7,525 nucleotides of DNA from GCA-2716945 sp964342835 (GTDB lineage: Bacteria; Pseudomonadota; Gammaproteobacteria; GCA-002705445; GCA-002716945). Where the stretch lies: assembly GCA_964342835.1 (NCBI GenBank), contig CAYFGJ010000052.1:1-7525 (forward strand). Reading direction: 5' to 3'. The first letter of the stretch is position 1. Every line of letters begins with the position of its first letter. The translations under genes and the position numbers were made by a program. This document shows positions 1-7,129 of the stretch, one piece after another. Below the pieces are notes generated by a model. The model saw only the letters and a program-made list of their open reading frames with translations, was not told the origin of the DNA and searched no databases.

Positions 1-285
1 TACACCATGAATGTTTTTATCATTATTAATTTTTTCAATTTCACCTAAAATCTCTTCTTCAGATACTGTATCATTAAACCTTCTTACTGCAGAATTAATA
101 CCGGCTTTACTTGCAAACTTCTCTTTCTGTCTCACATAGCTGGCAGAAGCACCAAGATCTCCTACTAATATTACTACTAACGTAGGTGTAACATTTTTTG
201 ATTGTAAGTTTTCTACTTTTTTTCTTAAATCATTAGTCAAAATATTCTCTGCTACTTCTTTACCACTAATTACTTTTGCTGTCAT
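1..285 (-). CDS. folD: Bifunctional methylenetetrahydrofolate dehydrogenase / methenyltetrahydrofolate cyclohydrolase FolD, N-terminal part
   Basis: FolD interconverts 5,10-methylene-THF, 5,10-methenyl-THF and 10-formyl-THF in the cytoplasm, supplying one-carbon units for purines and formyl-methionine. The frame from the ATG at 285 is open for 95 codons and runs off the left edge, so about two thirds of the usual roughly 285-residue protein is missing. The visible part aligns without gaps to my recollection of E. coli FolD. It starts MTAKVISGKEVAE, has the strand-loop LVVILVGDLGASASYVRQK (residues 36-54) with Tyr50 and the catalytic Lys54 of the YxxxK motif, and ends at IHGV, just where the conserved GILVQLPLP segment should begin. 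The NADP-binding domain lies outside the window. The start is supported by a GGGGGA ribosome-binding site. The gene follows dsbA by 15 nt and is probably the fourth gene of the polA operon. Confidence 0.93.
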   Translation of the reverse strand, partial: MTAKVISGKEVAENILTNDLRKKVENLQSKNVTPTLVVILVGDLGASASYVRQKEKFASKAGINSAVRRFNDTVSEEEILGEIEKINNDKNIHGV

Positions 286-290
286 TATAA

Positions 291-296
291 TCCCCC
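291..296 (-). promoter_or_regulatory. Ribosome binding site of folD
   Basis: On the minus strand GGGGGA lies 5 nt before the ATG at 285, in the 15-nt gap after the dsbA stop. A run of five G is rare in DNA this A+T-rich and fits a Shine-Dalgarno sequence. It fixes the folD start and suggests folD can be initiated independently of dsbA translation. Confidence 0.6.
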
Positions 297-300
297 AAAC

Positions 301-915
301 TTATTTTTTATTTTGTCTTTCTTTCTCAACTAATAAAAAAACTACATTATATAATTCATCATATTCACTAACATATGAGCCGCTTGTCAAATACTTTCCA
401 TTAACTACTAATGTTGGTACTGAATTAATTTGATATTGTTTAGCTAACCTATTACTACGTCTTTCTCTTATTTCAGTTCCAAAAGAGTCATAATATTCAC
501 TAAATTTTTTTTTATCAAATCCATATCCTTCTATAAATTCTTCAAGCTTGTTTTTTGTGTCGAGTCTATTGTTATTTAAATGAATTTCTTCAAAGATTTT
601 TTCATGCAAAATATCATCAAGTTTCATTTGTTGTATAGCATAATAAGCCTTTGCGTGATTTAACCAAGATGGTCTTAATGCAACTGGAACTTTGATTAAA
701 ATAGTATCTTCTTCTAAATTAGATTCAATTTTATTTATTGTTGGTTCTATATTGAAACAATGAGGACAGCCATACCAAAAAAATTCATATATTACAATTT
801 TATCATGTTGTGTTTGTGCAACATCTGATATTTGAATATATTTAGTTCCTGAATCTTGAGCTAAACTAAAACATGTAAAAGATAACAAAACTACAAAAAA
901 TAATTTTTTAATCAT
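301..915 (-). CDS. dsbA: Periplasmic thiol:disulfide oxidoreductase DsbA
   Basis: DsbA donates disulfide bonds to secreted proteins in the periplasm and is normally reoxidised by the membrane protein DsbB, which is not in this window. The 204-residue product is near the usual length (E. coli about 208). It has a signal peptide of about 19 residues (MIKKLFFVVLLSF..., likely cleavage after SLA), then the thioredoxin-fold active site Cys50-Pro-His-Cys53 in YEFFWYGCPHCFNIEP. After the helical insert comes the cis-proline loop SVPTLVVNGKY, with Pro167 preceded by Val. CPHC is the strongly oxidising DsbA dipeptide, as opposed to the CGYC or CGPC of DsbC or thioredoxin. The ATG overlaps the cytochrome c4 stop by one base (TAATG), and an AAGGA site lies upstream, so translation is probably coupled. 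A functional link to cytochrome c maturation is plausible but only inferred. Confidence 0.95.
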   Translation of the reverse strand: MIKKLFFVVLLSFTCFSLAQDSGTKYIQISDVAQTQHDKIVIYEFFWYGCPHCFNIEPTINKIESNLEEDTILIKVPVALRPSWLNHAKAYYAIQQMKLDDILHEKIFEEIHLNNNRLDTKNKLEEFIEGYGFDKKKFSEYYDSFGTEIRERRSNRLAKQYQINSVPTLVVNGKYLTSGSYVSEYDELYNVVFLLVEKERQNKK

Positions 916-1553
916 TAATATAATCCTTGAATATAATGTGACACTGCTCTCATTTCATTATCTGTCATTCTGTGTACAATATTTCTCATCATTTTATTTT
1001 GATCATTAGATCTTACTCCTGATTGAAAATTTTTTAATTGCTGATATATATAATCAGCATGCTGACCTGATAACATTGGTATTCCTGCCGCATAATTTCC
1101 TAATCCATTTGGACCATGACAAGCAATACAAGCTTGTATTTTAATATCAAGAATTCCACCTCGATAGATGTTTCTCCCTAAAATTAGATACTTATCTTGA
1201 GTTGTTCCAATCGATTTTTCTAAACCTGCATAATAATTTGCAAGATCATCCATATCTTTATCTGAAAGTGTTTGGGCAATACCATACATAACCGGATTAT
1301 TTCTATCACCATTGGGTCCTTTTTTAAAAGCTTGGAGTTGTGATTTTAAATAACGAGGATTTTGTCCAGCTAAGTTAGGCCAAATGGGGTTAGAACTAAT
1401 ACCATTTTGACCATGACATGCCACGCATGTGCTACTTATATCATTATCTTGGCTAACTTCAGATGACATTGCCATATTCGCGAATGACAAATATATAATC
1501 AATAGTACTGGTAAGATTTTTCTACTCATAGATGAATTATTATATCTCATCAT
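915..1553 (-). CDS. Diheme cytochrome c4
   Basis: Cytochrome c4 is a two-domain, two-heme electron carrier in the periplasm or attached to the inner membrane, generally feeding terminal oxidases. The 212-residue product starts with a signal peptide whose hydrophobic core is about residues 13-25, with probable cleavage near residues 28-31. Two similar class I cytochrome c domains follow. Domain 1 has Cys43-Val-Ala-Cys46-His47 and a likely distal ligand Met89 (NNPVMYGI). Domain 2 has Cys142-Ile-Ala-Cys145-His146 and Met188 or Met189 (QNKMMRNI). Both repeat CHGxNG, a P(N/M)L(A/S)GQ segment and a terminal helix with HYI or NYY. The start at 1553 has GAAG 7 nt upstream. A second in-frame ATG at codon 9 would give a more typical signal peptide but has no visible ribosome site. 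The gene lies 27 nt after polA and overlaps dsbA by one base. Assignment to c4 rather than another diheme c is by motif and by its place next to dsbA and polA. Confidence 0.92.
   Translation of the reverse strand: MMRYNNSSMSRKILPVLLIIYLSFANMAMSSEVSQDNDISSTCVACHGQNGISSNPIWPNLAGQNPRYLKSQLQAFKKGPNGDRNNPVMYGIAQTLSDKDMDDLANYYAGLEKSIGTTQDKYLILGRNIYRGGILDIKIQACIACHGPNGLGNYAAGIPMLSGQHADYIYQQLKNFQSGVRSNDQNKMMRNIVHRMTDNEMRAVSHYIQGLY
924..928 (-). promoter_or_regulatory. Ribosome binding site of dsbA
   Basis: AAGGA on the minus strand, 8 nt before the dsbA ATG and inside the last codons of the cytochrome c4 gene. It supports the start at 915 and a stop-start handover through TAATG. Confidence 0.6.
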
Positions 1554-1574
1554 AATAATTCTTCAAACAAACAG

Positions 1575-1580
1575 ATTATA
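1575..1580 (-). promoter_or_regulatory. Possible -10 element of an internal promoter for cytochrome c4-dsbA-folD
   Basis: A perfect TATAAT on the minus strand begins right after the polA stop codon. It would start a transcript near position 1568, about 15 nt before the cytochrome c4 ATG, leaving room for the weak GAAG ribosome site. No convincing -35 hexamer or TG extension is visible, and TATAAT is frequent by chance in such A+T-rich DNA. It could nevertheless let the three downstream genes be transcribed separately from polA. Confidence 0.3.
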
Positions 1581-4274
1581 TTAATGAGCCTCGTCCCAAT
1601 TATTTCCTATTCCAATGTCAACAGTAAGTGGAACATCTAGTTTGACGCAATTTGACATCAAATATTTTATATTTTCTACACAAATATCTATATCTTTATC
1701 AATTATTTCAAAAACTAATTCATCATGAACCTGCATTATCATTCTAATATCATGCTTGGAATTTTTTATCCAGTCATGAATATTAATCATAGCAATCTTT
1801 AGTATATCTGCTGCTGTACCTTGAATAGGTGCATTAATAGCAGTTCGTTCTGCTGCACTTCTAATCTGATAATTACTATGAGTAATATTTGGAACAAAAA
1901 CTCTCCTTCCCATTAATGTATCAATATATCCATTTTCTTTGGTTTTAGATTTAACATTCTCCATAAATTTTTTTATTTCTTTATATTTTTTAAAATAAGA
2001 ATCTATATATTTCTTAGCATCATCATTTTCAATTTTTAATTGTTTTGCTAATCCATAAGTCGATATTCCATAAATTAAACCAAAATTTATGGCCTTTGCT
2101 GCCCTTCTTTCTTCATTAGTTGGATCAGTATTTAAGTTAAAAACTTCTTTAGCTGTAAAAGCATGTACATCATCTCCATTTACAAAATTTTTTATCAAAT
2201 TTTTGTCTTTAGAAAGGTGGGCCATAACTCTAAGCTCAATCTGAGAATAATCAGCTGATATAATTTTAAAATTTTTATTTGATATAAAAGCTGATCGTAT
2301 TTTTCTTCCTTCATCTGTACGGATTGGTATGTTCTGTAAATTTGGATTAGAGGATGATAATCTTCCAGTAATCGTAACTGTTTGATTATATGAAGTATGA
2401 AGTCTATTTGTAATTGAATTTACTTGATTGCCGAGCTTATCAGTATAGGTATTTTTTAATTTCAATAGATTTCTATATTGAAGAATAAATTTTGGTAACT
2501 TATGCTTTTCAGATAATTCTTGCATAACATCTTCATTAGTTGATGGTTGACCGGTAGGTGTTTTTTTTATAACTTTGAGTTTTAATTTATTATAAAATAT
2601 TTCTTGCAATTGTTTTGGTGAAGAAATATTAAATTCGGTACCAGCTAAAATATAAATCTCTTTTTCTATTTTATTTAATTCTTTCCCAAGTTTCTCACTA
2701 TGTTTTTTTAACATTAATGAATCTATCATGATCCCTTCCTCTTCCATTTTTGTGATAACTGGAATAAGAGGATTTTCAATTTTTTCATATAATTTTTTTT
2801 GATGAGATAAATTTTTTAATTGATTATTTAAATAATTATATAATCTAAGAGTTATATCGGCATCTTCACACGCATAATTACTTGCAGATTCTATTTCAAC
2901 ATCTGAAAAATTTAACTGAGATGAACCTTTTCCAACAACATCCTCATATTTTATCGTTTCATGATTCAAATATTTTTTTGATAGAGTATCAAGATCATGT
3001 CTTCCTGTAGAATTATAAACATAAGAAAGGATCATCGTATCCTCTATATTATCTGTAAATTGTATATTATATTTAGTTAGAACATGCATTTCATATTTTA
3101 TATTTTGACAAATTATCTTATTATTTTTATTTTCTAAAAGTTTTTTAAGTATTTTAAAAAATTCATCTTTTTCAATTTTCAAATTATCTGAAGTATTTGT
3201 GTGACTAATAGGAATATAATAAGCCTCATATGGTTTAATGGAAAATGAAACTCCAACTATTTCAGCTTCTAGATATTCTAATGATGTTGTCTCGGTATCA
3301 AATGAAAATATTTTATTTTTATTTAATTTCTCAATTAAATCATAAAAATCTTCTTTGCTTTGTACTTTTTTATATATTGATTCAGTTTGTTTTTCATTAA
3401 TATTACTTTGAATAGATAGTTTTTTTGCAATATTTGTAAGTTCATATCTAGATGCTAATTTATATAATTCTTTTTCATCTCTATTACTAATAGAAAAATC
3501 TTCCAAATTTTCATTGATAGAAACATCATCCTTTAATTTAATTAATTTTTTTGCAATTTCAATTTTATCTAATGAGTTAGATAAATTTTCATATAATTTT
3601 CCTTTCAACTTATTAATATTTTTAATAATGCCATCTAATGATTTATATTTTTCTATTAAATCTATTGCTGTTTTAGGGCCAACTTTATCCACACCTGGAA
3701 CATTATCTGATTTGTCTCCAATCAAAACTAAATAGTCAAATATTTTATTTGGTGTTACTCCAAATTTTTCTTTTATAGCTTTTTTATCTAGTAGTTTATT
3801 ATCAAAACTATTTACCAATTCAATATTCTCACTCACTAATTGTGCGAGATCTTTGTCTCCTGAAGATATAAGAACTTTTTCATCCTTATTTGAAAATTTT
3901 CTAGCTAGTGTTGCAATAACATCATCAGCTTCTACACCATCTATTTGTATAACTTTAATGCCCAACGATTGTATAAAATCTATGATAGGTTGTACTTGTT
4001 CTTTCAATTCATCAGGCATAGCTTTCCTAGTACCTTTATAATCCTTATAAATTTTATGCCTAAAATTTTTGCCCTTTGCATCAAATATCACCACAATATG
4101 ATTTGGATCATGTGTTTGAATCAGTTTATTGATCATATTTATAACACCATGAATTGCGCCAGTATTTTCCCCTGCAGAATTTTTCAGATTAGGCAATGCA
4201 TAAAATGCCCTATATAAATATGATGATCCGTCAATGAGTATTAATTTTTTCCTATGTTTATTTGATAAAATCAT
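1581..4274 (-). CDS. polA: DNA polymerase I (5' nuclease, 3'-5' exonuclease and polymerase domains)
   Basis: PolA fills gaps and removes RNA primers during lagging-strand synthesis and repair. The 897-residue protein has three domains. The 5' nuclease (about 1-290) has Asp15, Asp65, Glu115/Asp117/Asp118, Asp140/Asp142 and the helix-hairpin segment DKSDNVPGVDKVGPKTA, all metal-site acids present. The 3'-5' exonuclease (about 305-490) has Exo I Asp326-Thr-Glu328 and Exo III Tyr467/Asp471 (YACED). At the Exo II position QNIKYE there is Glu395 where E. coli has Asp424 in QNLKYD. The polymerase (about 495-897) has motif A DYSQIELR (Asp675), O-helix RRAAKAINFGLIYG (Arg723, Lys727, Phe731, Tyr735) and motif C QVHDELVFE (Asp851, Glu852). 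The Phe at 731 matches the E. coli type. The start at 4274 is the only plausible one, and its ribosome site is weak (AAAGA). It is divergent from thrB and is the first gene of the minus-strand cluster. Confidence 0.98.
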   Translation of the reverse strand: MILSNKHRKKLILIDGSSYLYRAFYALPNLKNSAGENTGAIHGVINMINKLIQTHDPNHIVVIFDAKGKNFRHKIYKDYKGTRKAMPDELKEQVQPIIDFIQSLGIKVIQIDGVEADDVIATLARKFSNKDEKVLISSGDKDLAQLVSENIELVNSFDNKLLDKKAIKEKFGVTPNKIFDYLVLIGDKSDNVPGVDKVGPKTAIDLIEKYKSLDGIIKNINKLKGKLYENLSNSLDKIEIAKKLIKLKDDVSINENLEDFSISNRDEKELYKLASRYELTNIAKKLSIQSNINEKQTESIYKKVQSKEDFYDLIEKLNKNKIFSFDTETTSLEYLEAEIVGVSFSIKPYEAYYIPISHTNTSDNLKIEKDEFFKILKKLLENKNNKIICQNIKYEMHVLTKYNIQFTDNIEDTMILSYVYNSTGRHDLDTLSKKYLNHETIKYEDVVGKGSSQLNFSDVEIESASNYACEDADITLRLYNYLNNQLKNLSHQKKLYEKIENPLIPVITKMEEEGIMIDSLMLKKHSEKLGKELNKIEKEIYILAGTEFNISSPKQLQEIFYNKLKLKVIKKTPTGQPSTNEDVMQELSEKHKLPKFILQYRNLLKLKNTYTDKLGNQVNSITNRLHTSYNQTVTITGRLSSSNPNLQNIPIRTDEGRKIRSAFISNKNFKIISADYSQIELRVMAHLSKDKNLIKNFVNGDDVHAFTAKEVFNLNTDPTNEERRAAKAINFGLIYGISTYGLAKQLKIENDDAKKYIDSYFKKYKEIKKFMENVKSKTKENGYIDTLMGRRVFVPNITHSNYQIRSAAERTAINAPIQGTAADILKIAMINIHDWIKNSKHDIRMIMQVHDELVFEIIDKDIDICVENIKYLMSNCVKLDVPLTVDIGIGNNWDEAH

Positions 4275-4291
4275 ATAATCTTTAGGTTACT

Positions 4292-4320
4292 TTATTTCTT
4301 TGGAAGTTATAACTTATAAT
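4292..4320 (+). promoter_or_regulatory. thrB: Candidate sigma-70-type promoter of thrB-dctQ-dctM
   Basis: A perfect TATAAT (4315-4320) is preceded at 17 nt by TTATTT (4292-4297), a poor match to TTGACA. The predicted start of transcription is near 4327, only about 7 nt before the thrB ATG at 4334. No Shine-Dalgarno sequence is visible before that ATG, which fits a nearly leaderless mRNA. No equally clear promoter was found for polA on the opposite strand in the same spacer. Confidence 0.4.
4304..4315. repeat. 12-bp perfect palindrome in the divergent polA/thrB spacer
   Basis: AAGTTATAACTT reads the same on both strands. It sits in the 59-nt spacer between the polA and thrB start codons, and its last base is the first base of the thrB -10 candidate. 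It could be an operator for a dimeric regulator acting on both directions, or simply two facing TATAAC/TATAAG -10-like hexamers. In A+T-rich DNA a 12-bp palindrome can also occur by chance. No regulator is recognised. Confidence 0.3.
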
Positions 4321-4333
4321 ATTTGAAATAACT

Positions 4334-5275
4334 ATGTCTGTATATACAAAAATAAACGATGATGAATTAAATAAACATTTGAAAAAGTATTCAATTGGGA
4401 CACCAATTAGTCTTTCAGGTATATCTGAAGGTATTGAAAATACTAATTATTTGCTAACTACAAATATTGGAGAATATATATTTACTATTTTTGAAGATAT
4501 AAAAATTGATAGAGTATTTAATTATTTATCTTTCATGAATCATCTAAATAATAAAGGTTTAGTGTCTCCGCGTGTTATAAATACCGTTGATGGTGACTTA
4601 TGTGTGGATATAAAAAATAAACCAGCTGCTATTATAGAAAAACTAAACGGGAAATCTATAGTTAACCCAAATAATACTCATTGTGAACAATTAGGAAAAG
4701 TTATGGCGAATTTTCATTTATATGGATCAGATTTTAATATTAAAATTAATAATTCAAGAGATTTGGTATGGGTAGAAAATTCAAGAAAAAAACTTAGAAA
4801 TAAAATTGATAAAAATCAATTAAATATAATTGATAAATCTATTGAGATACAAAAAAAATTTTTATATAAACCTTTGCCATCTGGAATGATACATGCAGAT
4901 TTATTTAAAGATAATGTCTTATTTATTAAGAAAAATATTACTGGAATAATAGATTTTTATTATTCTTGTGTCTCTCCATATATATATGATTTAGCTATAG
5001 TTGCTAATGATTGGTGTAATACTAACAACAATACAATTAATCAAGAAAAAATAAAATTATTATTATGTGAATATAATAAATCAAGGACAATTAATGATGA
5101 AGAGAAATCTCAGTGGGGAAATGCCTTAATAGTTGCAGCGCTCAGATTTTACTTATCACGATTAATTGATTTGCATTTTCCAAAAATTGGAGAAATTACA
5201 CATATAAAAGATCCTACTATTTTTAAAAATATATTGGTAGATAGATTAAATACTAATTATCAAATTATTTTATGA
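4334..5275 (+). CDS. thrB: Homoserine kinase, ThrB type II (APH fold)
   Basis: ThrB phosphorylates L-homoserine with ATP to O-phosphohomoserine, the step before threonine synthase in threonine synthesis, in the cytoplasm. The 313-residue product has the length and N-terminus of the aminoglycoside-phosphotransferase-fold homoserine kinases common in Pseudomonas and alphaproteobacteria, unlike the GHMP-fold ThrB of E. coli. It begins MSVYTKINDDEL, then SLSGISEGIENTNYLL (about 26-41) as the nucleotide-loop region. The Brenner-type catalytic loop is MIHADLFKDNVLF, with His187, Asp189 and Asn194, followed by the metal-binding Asp207 in GIIDFYYS and then YDLAIVANDWC. No catalytic residue is missing. 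The gene is divergent from polA. Its stop overlaps the dctQ start (ATGA), so it heads an operon with the TRAP permease genes. The start is fixed by the conserved N-terminus rather than by a ribosome site, which is absent. Confidence 0.95.
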   Translation: MSVYTKINDDELNKHLKKYSIGTPISLSGISEGIENTNYLLTTNIGEYIFTIFEDIKIDRVFNYLSFMNHLNNKGLVSPRVINTVDGDLCVDIKNKPAAIIEKLNGKSIVNPNNTHCEQLGKVMANFHLYGSDFNIKINNSRDLVWVENSRKKLRNKIDKNQLNIIDKSIEIQKKFLYKPLPSGMIHADLFKDNVLFIKKNITGIIDFYYSCVSPYIYDLAIVANDWCNTNNNTINQEKIKLLLCEYNKSRTINDEEKSQWGNALIVAALRFYLSRLIDLHFPKIGEITHIKDPTIFKNILVDRLNTNYQIIL

Positions 5276-5766
5276 AAAAGTTACAAGAATCTATAGATAA
5301 TTTAATTGATAGAATAGGATATCTGGTCAGCCATCTAGTTATAATTATGGTTTTTTTAGTTATAATTACACTTTTTTTAAGATATGTGTTGAATATAGGT
5401 AATATAGCATTACAAGAACTAGTAATGTATTTTCATGCAATATTTTTTATGTTTGGAATTGCTTATGCTATTAAAGAAAATTCTCATGTAAAAATAGATA
5501 TTCTTTCAAACAAACTCCATCAAAAACAAAAAGATGTAATATTTATTCTAGGAATTATATTTTTAATGATTCCATTTTCTTTATTTACTATCTATATAAG
5601 TATGGATATGGTTATTAAATCTTGGGAAATTATGGAACAATCTGGCGAAGCAGGTGGATTAAATCTTGTTTATATCCTAAAAAGTATTATTCCTATATCT
5701 GGTTTTCTGATTCTTTTACAGAGCTTTTCAGAACTTATCAAAAAAATGATTTTAATAATGAAATAA
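5272..5766 (+). CDS. dctQ: TRAP transporter small permease subunit (DctQ family)
   Basis: DctQ is the small membrane subunit of tripartite ATP-independent periplasmic transporters. It pairs with DctM to take up a substrate delivered by the periplasmic DctP, driven by an ion gradient, usually sodium. The 164-residue protein has four predicted membrane helices at about 18-38, 47-67, 88-111 and 131-157. It has the family features LFLRYVLNIGNIALQELVMY (residues 34-53), FGIAYAIKENSHVKIDIL and EQSGEAGGL (residues 122-130) before the last helix. That last motif is typical of the FcbT2-like subgroup rather than classical dicarboxylate DctQ. The ATG lies within the thrB stop (ATGA) and there is no Shine-Dalgarno sequence, so initiation probably depends on ribosomes ending thrB. 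It is followed after 3 nt by dctM. Confidence 0.92.
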   Translation: MKKLQESIDNLIDRIGYLVSHLVIIMVFLVIITLFLRYVLNIGNIALQELVMYFHAIFFMFGIAYAIKENSHVKIDILSNKLHQKQKDVIFILGIIFLMIPFSLFTIYISMDMVIKSWEIMEQSGEAGGLNLVYILKSIIPISGFLILLQSFSELIKKMILIMK

Positions 5767-5769
5767 AAT

Positions 5770-7128
5770 ATGGAATACCTTGCTATTATATTTGTCTTCA
5801 CAACCTTTGCTTTTCTGTTATCAGGATTTCCTGTGGCTTTTGTATTGGCTGGAGTCTCATTAATTTTTGCTTATACTGGAATATTGTTAGATATATTTGA
5901 TTATTCTTATCTATTAGCATTTCCTAGTCGTGTTTATGGAATTATGATTAATCAAAATCTACTTGCAGTGCCATTATTTATTTTTATGGGTACAGTACTT
6001 GAAAAAACTGATATTGCAGAAAATCTCCTGAAATCAATGAATCAACTATACAAGAACAGTTCTAGCGGCCTTGGTGTTTCAGTTATCATTGTTGGTACAT
6101 TTATGGCTGCAAGTACAGGTATTGTAGGAGCTAGTGTTGTAACTCTAGGTTTATTATCATTGCCAGTTATGTTAAAAAATGGATATCCACCATCTCTTGC
6201 TTGTGGAGTTGTTTGTGCATCAGGTACTCTAGGTCAAATAATACCTCCATCATTGGTTCTTATTTTACTTGCTGACGTATTATCATCTGCATATCAACAA
6301 GCACAGTTAAATGCAGGAATTTTTTCACCTGAAACAATCACAATTGGCGATCTTTTTGCTGGAGCTATAGTGCCAGGTTTATTATTACCTATTCTTTATA
6401 TTCTTTATATAAAATCTAGAAATAAAGAAATACAAAGTTTGCATAGTCATTCTGATGATATGGTTATCAATCTAAATTTATTTAAATCTTTGTTTCCTCC
6501 AATAATTTTAATTTTTTTAGTCTTGGGTTCTATTATATTTGGGCTTGCAACACCATCAGAGGCAGCGGCTGTTGGTGCAGCAGGTGCATTAGGCATAGCT
6601 TTAATTCAAGGAAAATTAAACAAAAATATTCTTAATCAGACTTCACTCGAGACTATTAAAATAACAAGCATGGTATTTATGATACTTTTAGGTGCAACAT
6701 TATTCTCACTAGTTTTTCGCGGATTTGAAGGAGAATCTCTAATACATCAACTTTTAATAGATATACCTGAAGATAAATATACATCTTTAATTATAGTTCT
6801 TCTAATAATGTTTTTTTTAGGTTTTATACTAGATTTTATAGAAATTATTTTTATAGTAATTCCATTGTTTGGGCCAACACTATTTTCACTCGGATTTGAT
6901 CCAATATGGATTGGAATATTAATAGCCATGGTATTGCAAACTTCTTTTCTAACTCCACCATTTGGATTTTCATTGTTTTATTTACGAGGTGTTGTACCAA
7001 AAAATATAGCTACATCAGAAATATATAAAGGTGTTTATCCGTATATTTTATTACAGATTATTATAATAATAGTTATTTATCTATTTCCTAGCATGACAAC
7101 TTATTTACCAAAAATTTTATTTAATTAG
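5770..7128 (+). CDS. dctM: TRAP transporter large permease subunit (DctM family)
   Basis: DctM is the large, transporting membrane subunit of a TRAP carrier in the inner membrane. The 452-residue product is of normal length and almost entirely hydrophobic, with about 11-12 membrane segments and a short polar loop near residues 215-240. Recognisable family segments are LLSGFPVAFVLAGVS (16-30), AVPLFIFMGTVLEKTDIAE (66-84), AASTGIVGASVVTLGLLSLP (113-132), SGTLGQIIPPSLVLILLADV (151-170), SSAYQQAQLNAGIFSPET (172-189), GLATPSEAAAVGAAGALG (258-275), GFILDFIEIIFIVIPLFGP (351-369) and TSFLTPPFGFSLFYLRGV (391-408). The AYQQAQ...GIFSPET stretch marks the FcbT3-like subgroup often labelled 'mannitol/chloroaromatic'. 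That label is historical and does not define the substrate. It follows dctQ by 3 nt with no ribosome site visible. Its stop is one base from the stop of the convergent dctP gene. Confidence 0.96.
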   Translation: MEYLAIIFVFTTFAFLLSGFPVAFVLAGVSLIFAYTGILLDIFDYSYLLAFPSRVYGIMINQNLLAVPLFIFMGTVLEKTDIAENLLKSMNQLYKNSSSGLGVSVIIVGTFMAASTGIVGASVVTLGLLSLPVMLKNGYPPSLACGVVCASGTLGQIIPPSLVLILLADVLSSAYQQAQLNAGIFSPETITIGDLFAGAIVPGLLLPILYILYIKSRNKEIQSLHSHSDDMVINLNLFKSLFPPIILIFLVLGSIIFGLATPSEAAAVGAAGALGIALIQGKLNKNILNQTSLETIKITSMVFMILLGATLFSLVFRGFEGESLIHQLLIDIPEDKYTSLIIVLLIMFFLGFILDFIEIIFIVIPLFGPTLFSLGFDPIWIGILIAMVLQTSFLTPPFGFSLFYLRGVVPKNIATSEIYKGVYPYILLQIIIIIVIYLFPSMTTYLPKILFN

Positions 7129-7129
7129 A

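Noticed and set aside
859..915. Cys15 in the DsbA leader as a lipoprotein attachment site
   Set aside because: The residues before it (SFT) do not fit a lipobox, and a conventional cleavage site SLA follows four residues later.
2560..2575. Run of eight T within polA as a frameshift or slippage site
   Set aside because: The reading frame continues unbroken through it and conserved sequence on both sides is in the same frame. Such runs are common in this A+T-rich DNA.
3514..4217. Plus-strand open frames (3514-3735, 3853-4041, 3945-4217) opposite polA
   Set aside because: They lie fully inside the polA gene on the other strand. Their products show no family features, and polA is intact and continuous across the region.
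5622..5900. Plus-strand open frame across the dctQ-dctM junction
   Set aside because: It is out of frame with two clearly recognisable membrane proteins, and its product has no motif.
6747..6929. Minus-strand open frame within dctM
   Set aside because: It is antisense to conserved DctM segments; low-complexity Ile/Lys/Ser composition is expected from the reverse of a hydrophobic A+T-rich gene.
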